Shown: positions 57,506 to 64,000 of the stretch, piece after piece
Layout: every line of letters starts with the position of its first letter
Position numbering within the stretch: the first letter of the stretch is position 1
DNA from: Paratrimastix pyriformis
Taxonomy: Eukaryota > Preaxostyla > Paratrimastigidae
Direction: 5' to 3'
Assembly (NCBI GenBank): GCA_027972325.1
Contig: JAPMOS010000007.1
Coordinates: forward strand, 181,501-245,500
DNA: 64,000 nucleotides
Position numbers and translations under genes: made by a program
Notes under the pieces: model-generated
The model's input: the letters and a program-made list of their open reading frames with translations, nothing else
The model's database searches: none
Told to the model about the DNA's origin: nothing

Positions 57506-57952
57506 TTATTCGGGCTGGGCGAAGGGGTTGGCGATTTCCTCGAAGCCGTCCACCGAGAAAATGGATGTTACGGCCACCCCACGGCACACGGTCAGGCCGA
57601 TCTGGCGGGTCGCCCCAGTGAGGAGATAGGGATCATTGGGGTCTACGTAGAAGGGATAAGCCTGATCGTAGACAGAACAAGGACGGACCTCGAAGATACT
57701 CAACGGCATTATCGAGGACCAGATTCACGATTGGGTCGAAGCCCTTAAGAACGCCGGCAACTGCCAGGAAAAGTATCAAAAGGTAGTGACAGTTCAAAGC
57801 ACGGCAGCCAGACCCTCGCGGCCCCCCTGGAATTTCACGCGAATAACCTTCTCAAGATACTTATTCAGCTCGATAGCTGATTCTTTCCTCGGGCGGCCCT
57901 GGAATCCACCCTGGGGTTGCTCGGCCGATGGTGATGCGGGCGCAGTGCTCAT
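57506..57952 (-). CDS. LSM7: LSm7, U6 snRNA-associated Sm-like protein
   Basis: A subunit of the LSm2-8 ring on U6 snRNA and the LSm1-7 ring of mRNA decay. Exons 57952-57814, 57760-57689 and 57642-57506 give 115 residues, close to the usual LSM7 length. Sm1 motif: LEKVIRVKFQGGREVAGVLKG, followed by FDPIVNLVLDNAVEYL. Sm2 motif: GLTVCRGVAVTSI, with the LSM7-typical RDPNDPYLLTGATRQ between. It ends EEIANPFAQPE, like other LSM7 proteins. Donors are GTCTGG and GTCCGT. Its ATG lies 74 bp from the RPC7 ATG, head to head. Confidence 0.95.
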
Positions 57953-58026
57953 TGTGCCTCACTCGCGAAACAGAAGCTCTCACCTCGAGGGATCACTCTC
58001 ACTCCCACCCCAACAGCAACAACACA
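57953..58026. promoter_or_regulatory. Very short bidirectional promoter LSM7 / RPC7
   Basis: Only 74 bp separate the two start codons, so both promoters and 5' UTRs must be compact or overlap. Confidence 0.6.
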
Positions 58027-58653
58027 ATGCGTCGTGGTGGCGGCCGCGGTGGTGGCGGTGAACGGGGCGGACGGGGCGGAGGTGCCCCTCATAAATTTGC
58101 CGCAAAGTGGGCCGCCGAAGTCCAGATCTTCCCAGATCGCGATATTCCTTTCCCCAAACCCCTCAACGCCGATGACGAGTTCAAACTTCGGAAAGCTAAC
58201 CAATACCGGGCATTTATGAAATCCTCCTCGTTCTTCCAGATCGACCGCACCGAGACCCACAAGGATTTGCAGCGGTACACGGATCGGTACGTGCCCACGC
58301 CGCCCGACATTGTACAAGATCTTGCAGGCCTCATCAATCACCCCAAACGGTGCTTTCCGCTGGAACTCCTCTCGGACAAGCCTCCCGTCCGCAGGCGGCG
58401 CGCCATCGTCAAGAAGGCCAACGAGGATTCCCTGAAGACGCTCGAGGGCAAAGAGGGGGCGGGCGAGAAGGAGAAGAAGGAAGGCGAGGGCGAGGGCGAG
58501 GGCGAGAAAAAGGACGCCGGAGATGAAGCCGACGCAGGCGAGGAGGTCGAGGAGGAGGATGCGGGCGACTACGGCAAGGACTACTACGACGACGAAAAGG
58601 ACGACGGGGATGGGGACGGGGATGGCGGGGGGGACGATGAGGCCACGTTCTAA
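58027..58653 (+). CDS. RNA polymerase III subunit RPC7 (Rpc31 family)
   Basis: Intronless, 208 residues. It belongs to the RPC3-RPC6-RPC7 subcomplex that helps Pol III initiation. The N-terminus is an RG/GG-rich segment (MRRGGGRGGGGERGG). The central helix-rich part has IFPDRDIPFPKPL, FFQIDRTETHKDLQRYTDRY and NHPKRCFPLELL, the pattern of Rpc31/POLR3G proteins. The C-terminus is a long Glu/Asp/Lys tail ending DDEATF, again typical. The start was chosen at 58027 because the open frame upstream overlaps the LSM7 gene. It is interesting next to the tRNA genes only in a general sense. Confidence 0.88.
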   Translation: MRRGGGRGGGGERGGRGGGAPHKFAAKWAAEVQIFPDRDIPFPKPLNADDEFKLRKANQYRAFMKSSSFFQIDRTETHKDLQRYTDRYVPTPPDIVQDLAGLINHPKRCFPLELLSDKPPVRRRRAIVKKANEDSLKTLEGKEGAGEKEKKEGEGEGEGEKKDAGDEADAGEEVEEEDAGDYGKDYYDDEKDDGDGDGDGGGDDEATF

Positions 58654-59093
58654 CGAGCGGTTCCTGCCCTTCCTCTTTCTTTCTCCTTCCCCTTCCCCAC
58701 CGACCCCGAAGAGCAACGTCCGATCTTTCCCGCCATCCAAACCCCCGGGGTCGTCCCGGAGAGGGTTTGTCTTCGGGCTGGTGCTCTTCTGATCAACAAC
58801 CTTCCTGCTGGCTGTGGGGGGCGGGGCGGACGGGGCGGGCTGTCGCCAAGTGGGAGCGCGGAGTTGACGCGCGACTGTCTTGAAGAACGGAGGGATTTCC
58901 GAAAATAAGACACGAACGGAGAAAGGAATCAGGGGTTGAGGACAAAAGAGCAGTCCAACTTGCTCCTGCATCCAGAGCCCTCCATCCCTCGCAGAGAACC
59001 GAACACCGGAGTCATATCAACAAAGGCAAACAAGAGAAGCTGGAGATCAAAGATAAAGAAGGCATCAAGGCCCGAGGGTCATCGTGGCCCTGC
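58654..59093. other. Intergenic, convergent 3' flanks
   Basis: Mixed composition between the RPC7 and reticulon stop codons. No gene or repeat of note. Confidence 0.5.
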
Positions 59094-59965
59094 TTATTCG
59101 GAAATGGGGGTGCCAGAATGGGCGGGGGCCGAGGGGGCGGGGGCAGCAAGTGCGGGGATGTACTTGGCAGCCTCCTCACGAGCCTTGTGGAGGTACGGGG
59201 CAACAAACTGGAGGGCGTTGTGGATGTAGCCCATAACAAGAGCGTACAAGCGATCAGTTTGCTCGGGGAAACGGGCCATGAGGAAAGGAATGCTCATGTA
59301 GTAGATGAAAACTGGGGACAGTCAGTGATGATGGCGGTGAATTGAACAGACCCATGAAAACAACGCACTTCAGGCAAATGGCACGGCTGAAAATCCACAG
59401 GAAAAAGAGGCCGCCGAAGACCTACATGGAAAACAGGCTCGGAGAGAGACTTCGGAAGAGTAATCAAACCTGGAGCGAAAAGACGAGGTCGTTGAAGGAA
59501 AGAGCGCGGCGAGCCTTCTCCATCATGGAATTGTAGAAGGGCAGGAAGGGAATCATTTGTGCAGCAATGCTGTGGGCGAGAGTCTCGATCTGCTGGGCTC
59601 TAATAATAAAAAGAGAAAAGGGACAGAAAAACATAAAACCGAGCCGAACAAAAAAGCAAACCTCTCACCCTGAACGCCCTGTGTCGACTGCTTCTTCAGC
59701 AGAGAGAGCACAGCCAGAGCGGCAAGAGCGAGGAGAGCAACGCTGGCATGGAGCCAAATGAAGGGGTAATGAGTCAGGAGGTAGTGAACGGTCACCCCGC
59801 TGAAGAGAACAAGCAGTGAGACTGTGGGCCGGCGGTAAAGGACGATTGATTGGACTGGCGAAAAAAGGATGGCCGAATTAGAGAGCGGAAAGGTAGAAAG
59901 AACAGACAGGGAGATTCAGCGGGAGAGACGCTGGGGGCGGGAGGAGCCGAAGGAACGGGTTCCAT
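59094..59965 (-). CDS. Reticulon-domain ER membrane protein
   Basis: Shapes tubular endoplasmic reticulum by hairpin membrane insertion. Exons 59965-59908, 59854-59669, 59597-59470, 59421-59352, 59311-59094 give 219 residues. After a short Pro-rich N-terminus comes SIVLYRRP, the equivalent of the reticulon DLLYWR entry. It is followed by hairpin 1 (VSLLVLFSGVTVHYLL to SVALLALAALAVLSLL), a hydrophilic loop with AQQIETLAHSIAAQ and ALSFNDLVFSLQ, and hairpin 2 (GGLFFLWIFSRAICLKCVVF and YYMSIPFLMARF). The tail carries a helical YLHKAREEAAKYIP. Donors: GTCTGT, GTGAGA, GTTTGA, GTCTGT. Two of the four are exceptions to the local GTC rule. Confidence 0.88.
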
Positions 59966-60453
59966 TTCGAGGGGATGGAGTTCGAAGTTTATCGAAGGCT
60001 GGTAGAGCCGAGGTGATTAAACGTTATAACACGACAGCGTCGACCACGAAACACTTGCAATCTCTTGAGAGACTGAAGGGGTTGCCAAAAGCTGTAACCA
60101 GCCCCCCACACCATTCGTCGCGATCGGGCCCTAAACCAACCCAACCCGTTCCTAACATTCTTGATTCTCCGCGTTCAATGAGATTCTATGGTGGTTTGTC
60201 GTCATGTCACACCTTCCATCTGTTGAAAAGATGAGAGATGGGTGACACAACCCGCTTTCGGTTTCTCATGGGGCTGATTCTTCGCATTTGCCCTCCCTGA
60301 ACTTTGCTGCTCTGCTTCTCCGCCACCTGCTGCTCTGCTTGCTGCTCTTTCTCAGCTGCCTGCTGCTCCTACTTCCGCACCCGGGGTGCGGATTCGAGCT
60401 TTGAAAGCTGAGGTCTTTCGTGCCGGGGCAATCATCGCGCCAGAGAAAGTGCA
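59966..60453. promoter_or_regulatory. Divergent region reticulon / nicalin
   Basis: 488 bp of lower GC between two opposite start codons. A CTGCT-rich stretch lies at 60300-60370. No defined box could be assigned. Confidence 0.45.
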
Positions 60454-62310
60454 ATGCGCTCCATCGCGCCCCTGCTTGTTGTTTGCTTTTTCACGGCGGC
60501 TTTCGCGGCCTCCAATGTGGTTGTCCACCGCATGGCCCAATATGATCTCCCGACAATCGGGGCATTTGGCTCGCGTTCATCCGCCCTCTCTCTCTCTCTT
60601 TCTCCATTCACCTTCCTGGACGCCGATCGTGATGTTACCGTCGACTTTTTCACCAACTTGACCAAGCCCGGCCTCCGTGTGAAGGGTTACCTTTTCCTGG
60701 TTCCCTCGACCATTTCTTCGGCGTCCCGTGCCCTGTGGAAACAATTTGAGCCGATTCTTCTCCAAAAGAACACATCGTTCCCCATTTATTTCGCCCTCGA
60801 AACACCCGAACTCCGTCAAGTGTACGACGCGGTTCATACCGGCGATCATACCTTCGAAAAGCACGTTTTCAGCGTTCGCGGTTCTCCCCAGGCAGTTGGC
60901 TCACCTAAGACTGTCAACATTCAGGTCCGTAGACCTTTCCGCCGCACCCCCTCTGAAAACCGTGTGTCAGGGCTGGCTCCGCGGCTCTGGTTCTGTCGAC
61001 CTTCCGACCATTGTCCTTGCGGCTCACTACGACTCCTTTGGCCTTGTTCCTGGGATGTCGGTCGGTGCCGACCGTCCCACGAGCGGTGTCACTGCGCTTC
61101 TTGAGATCTCCCGCGTTCTCTCTCGCATTTTCGGCGAGGAGCGCTCCCGGCCGGCATACAATGTTCTCTTCCTTCTCTGTGGCGGAAGCACCCTCAATTA
61201 CGCCGGGATTCAGCAGTGGGCCGAGTCCCAGAGAATCGCCAAGCTTGAATCTGTTCTCCTTCTCGACGGCATTGCTGACGGCTCCCTCCATGTCCGGACC
61301 GTCGACTCGACGGCTCCTCGCCACCTGACCGAGTCGCTCTCGGCCATCGCCAAGAAGATGGGCGTTCAACTTTCCATGGAGAAGACCCCCATGCCCACTT
61401 TCCCTGCCCGCAAGGAGGAGGACACCCCCGCCCCATCCCGCGGTGTTGCCCCCCAGCCCACCGTTTTCTTCCAGAATATGGAAGAGGCCCTCCTGGCGGC
61501 TCTCCCCGAGGATTCCCGGAGCACCTCTGAGATCGTTGTCCTCTCTGGCTTCCCCTCCTCTCCCAACTCTTCTCTCCCCGCTTTCCTCTCCCGTGCCGAT
61601 TTCCTGGACACTGAAAGGTCCGTCTTGCTTCGTCAGCAGGTCCACCTGACCCTCCGTTTCCCCTCCCAAAGCGACGTCTCTTTGATCTCCCGCAACACTC
61701 ACATGATCCTCGAGGCCCTCATTCGCCAAATCTGGCCCAACGCAGCCAGCCTCATCGAAGCTTCCGACGCTGTCCCCACCTTCCACATCTCCGAAGAGGC
61801 TGTCTGTCCCCCCCCCCCCCCCCATCCTCCTCCTCCTCCTCCTCCTCCTCCTCCACGGCTGGATGCTTACTCTGCTTCTCTGCACCTCGATCAGCTCGCC
61901 TCTTGGCAAGCATTCCTTTCGGGCCCCAGCGGTGCCGGCCGTGTGTCTCCCTTCGTGGATGCCCACCACCCTGCCCTGGTCGCCATCACCAAGGTCTGCC
62001 AGAGGCACGCCATCCATCCGCACGCATACCCCCGGCCCTCATAGAACATGGGGGAGACCCTTCGGGATGTGACCCTTCAAGCGGTTGCTACTCCTCGCAG
62101 CGTTCTCTTCTTTGGGGTCTGTGCCGCTCTTTCCGGCCTGTCGTTACACCATCCTCCCGTCAGCCCCTCTCCCGGACCGGCTCGATTGATCTTGCGCGCC
62201 CCTACGCTTTCCATGTCATCGTCGCTCTGTGTGTGATTGCCTACAACGCGGCCATTTTCTGCGGCTTCAAGGTTGCACCCCAATGCGCCCCTTCTTCGCA
62301 CTCATCCTGA
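60454..62310 (+). CDS. NCLN: Nicalin-like ER membrane protein (M28-peptidase fold)
   Basis: Nicalin is a subunit of the ER BOS complex that assists multipass membrane protein insertion at the translocon. Five exons, 539 residues: 60454-60924, 60971-61801, 61895-61993, 62045-62116, 62164-62310. Residues 1-18 form a signal peptide (MRSIAPLLVVCFFTAAFA). The core has GSVDLPTIVLAAHYDSFGLV, GADRPTSGVTALLEISRV, YNVLFLLCGGSTLNYAG and SVLLLDGIAD, closely matching nicalin and nicastrin. A single C-terminal membrane segment (YAFHVIVALCVIAYNAAIF) ends the protein. Length compares well with animal nicalin (about 560). Donors are GTCCGT, GTCTGT, GTCTGC and GTCTGT. Intron 61802-61894 holds poly-C and a (TCC)n run. 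Confidence 0.92.
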
Positions 62311-62518
62311 TCCCCCCGTAGTTCCTTCCGTCCCTCTCTGTCGTCCGGCGCCTGTTTGCCCAAAAGGCAGGCAAGCAATGAAGTTAACTGCAGCGTGCAG
62401 TCCTTGTTGTTTCTCTCGAGCCTCTCCAGCCTGTTCCTGTTCCGTTCAGCGTTCAGCCGTTCCTTCCTTCCTTTCCGTCCGGTGGTGGGAAAAGAGTGCA
62501 AGCGATTCGTGGTCTGAT

Positions 62519-62548
<30 letters not shown>
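62311..62548. other. Intergenic, convergent 3' flanks
   Basis: Ends in an uninterrupted run of about 30 G at 62519-62548 next to the stop codon of the minus-strand gene. No gene. Confidence 0.6.
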
Positions 62549-62549
<1 letters not shown>

Positions 62550-63637
62550 CACCTTGGGAAGGCGAGCGGAGAGGAAAAATGCTGGGTGGCGGGGGCCGCA
62601 GCCGAGGGTTTGAAGACGATCGGGCGGATGGGCGGCTTGGGCGGCTCCTCGGCCTGTTTGGGACGGGAGGCCCCGGTCCCGGATGTGGCGAAGGAGGCCG
62701 GCGGCTTGTATTGAATGGGGCGGATCGGCTCGAGCGGTGGAGCCTGCGGGGACGGGGGCAGGAGCTGCGGCACCCGCTCCCTGGCCAGGGGCACCGCCTC
62801 CACCTCCCCCTCGGCCGCCGGGGGTAACCGGGGAGGGGAGGGCGTGTCGTCGTAAGAAGGCTGCCCATCGGCTAAAGGGGGGCCAGCCCGCTCGGGATCG
62901 GCGGCAAAGGCCTCGTCCGTACCCCCAGTCTCGCCCATGTCCACGTCCGTGCCCTCGGCCTCGGCCTCGGCCTCGTCGTCGGGCTGGTCGTCCAGCACCA
63001 CCACCAGTGCATCGCCCCGCCTGGCCGAGGCGGGGGCGCCCTGCCCCTGGTCGCCATCGGGACGCGACCGCTTCGCCTCGGTCGGAGCAAGCGAGGGCTG
63101 CGGGCTGCGGGTGCGCGGCGGTTGGGACTGGCGGGGCTGCTGCTGGTCGGTCCGCCGCTCGGGGGGGACGGGTGGAGCTGCCGGGAGTTGGGTCGACCGC
63201 TCGGATGGTGGCGGGGCTGCTGCCTTCGCCTGTTTGACAACATGGCTCAGGCTGATCACGACATCGCCGGCTGGCTTGGTCGGGGGGACGCCCGGGCCGG
63301 CGCTCCCGCCTGGGACGGCCACCGGTCGCGCACAGCACAAACATCGACCGGGCTGACTGAGTTGACGCTCGAGCTCGGACACTCGTCTGTCAATCTTGGA
63401 CAACGTGTCGATGGCCTGCTGAGCCATGGCCAGAGCCCGTGTTGCGATCTCATCGATCTGGAGACGCCCTTCCTGGGCGAACTTGGTGGCATTCTCCGAT
63501 TCAAGCTTCGCCTGAGGCAAAAGTTGTGACTTTTCGGTACAAATTTCCGCTCGACGGACCTCATGCGCTAACAGGACGGTCCCGAGAAGCAACTGATGGA
63601 GTTTGCCACTTTGGAGTTGGGCGGTAATTTCAGCCAT
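62549..63637 (-). CDS. Uncharacterised coiled-coil and proline-rich protein
   Basis: Intronless frame of 362 residues from the ATG at 63637. The first 95 residues are helical and charged (MAEITAQLQSGKLHQLLLG, AKLESENATKFAQEG, then a heptad-like AMAQQAIDTLSKIDRRVSEL), likely a coiled coil. A CLCC pair follows. The rest is Pro/Ala/Glu-rich with an acidic Ala/Glu repeat and two similar PIRPIxxKP motifs near the end. No family recognised. Just before the stop codon the sequence reads AAG followed by GTGACC and a poly-C run, so splicing to a further exon cannot be excluded. Confidence 0.6.
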
Positions 63638-64000
63638 GGCTGCCTGAATAAAGAGGTGAGAATTTGCAGCTCTTTTTAAGGGTGCAGACTTCTTCCGTCT
63701 GTTCAGTCATGGCTGAAGGCAGCCGACGTCGGGAGCGAGAGATAGTTAGCGTGTTCAACCTCAGCGGCATGCAGACTTGCAGACGGGCAGCTGCTTTTTG
63801 GATCGCTCTTGTGACAGTGGTAACTCCGCTTCTATCGTTCTTCGACCAAGAGGAAGAAAACGGAAACGTGCACACGAGATAAACGAACTGAAAAAGAGAG
63901 AAAAAAAGAAGGATAAATATATGAAAAGAAGGCCGTCAAAAAGTCGGAGAAAGCCTCCCCAAATTTAAGGATCACGCATCCAAACACTATACACTCAGAG
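63638..64000. promoter_or_regulatory. Upstream region of the coiled-coil gene
   Basis: AT-richer sequence, with an A-rich stretch at 63889-63945. A short plus-strand frame from an ATG at 63708 exists, but nothing supports it as a gene. Confidence 0.4.

Noticed and set aside
63708-63882. Small plus-strand gene at the right end
   Set aside because: There is an ATG and an open frame of 57 codons, but no conserved pattern and no support. It may equally be 5' UTR or promoter.

Overview
The window is nuclear DNA of a GC-rich, intron-rich unicellular eukaryote that builds a motile cilium or flagellum. Evidence for this is an axonemal-type dynein heavy chain, other clearly eukaryotic genes (HIRA, PPIL4, LSM7, RPC7, nicalin, reticulon, a TOG-domain protein, a DH-PH RhoGEF), eukaryotic tRNA genes and a degenerate LINE. 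I cannot name the species. There are no prokaryotic operons, ribosome binding sites or CRISPR arrays.

Layout, left to right: dynein heavy chain 3' part (+, 1-10414); a protein kinase with paired zinc motifs in front and a UBR-box behind (-, 10826-13957); a YbjN-like gene (+, 14113-14739); a very large unidentified protein (-, 14943-22333) with a tRNA-Ser(CGA) inside one intron; an unidentified proline-rich gene (+, 22470-25838); a TOG/CLASP-like gene (+, 26020-27953); a hypothetical gene (+, 28093-29173); HIRA (-, about 29631-36489); a second YbjN-like paralogue (-, 37134-37717); PPIL4 (-, 38401-40725); a long PH-IQ-DH-PH RhoGEF (+, about 40836-51846, probable 3' exons 55380-56842), with a tRNA-Ile(AAT) inside one intron and an antisense LINE fragment inside another; LSM7 (-, 57506-57952) head to head with RPC7 (+, 58027-58653); a reticulon-like gene (-, 59094-59965) head to head with nicalin (+, 60454-62310); and a proline-rich coiled-coil protein (-, 62549-63637).

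The most unusual property concerns introns. Of about 70 introns that can be placed by reading-frame continuity and homology, roughly 65 start with GTC, usually GTCYGY (most often GTCCGC, GTCTGC, GTCTGT, GTCCGT), instead of the usual GTRAGT. The introns are strongly C-rich in the transcript sense whichever strand the gene is on, and many are filled with minisatellites of 5-27 bp units.

The genes do not form one pathway. They cover cilium (dynein, perhaps TOG protein), chromatin (HIRA), splicing and RNA decay (PPIL4, LSM7), Pol III transcription (RPC7), ER membrane (nicalin, reticulon) and signalling (kinase-UBR, RhoGEF). Coding exons were placed by eye; exon lists marked as complete sum to an open frame.
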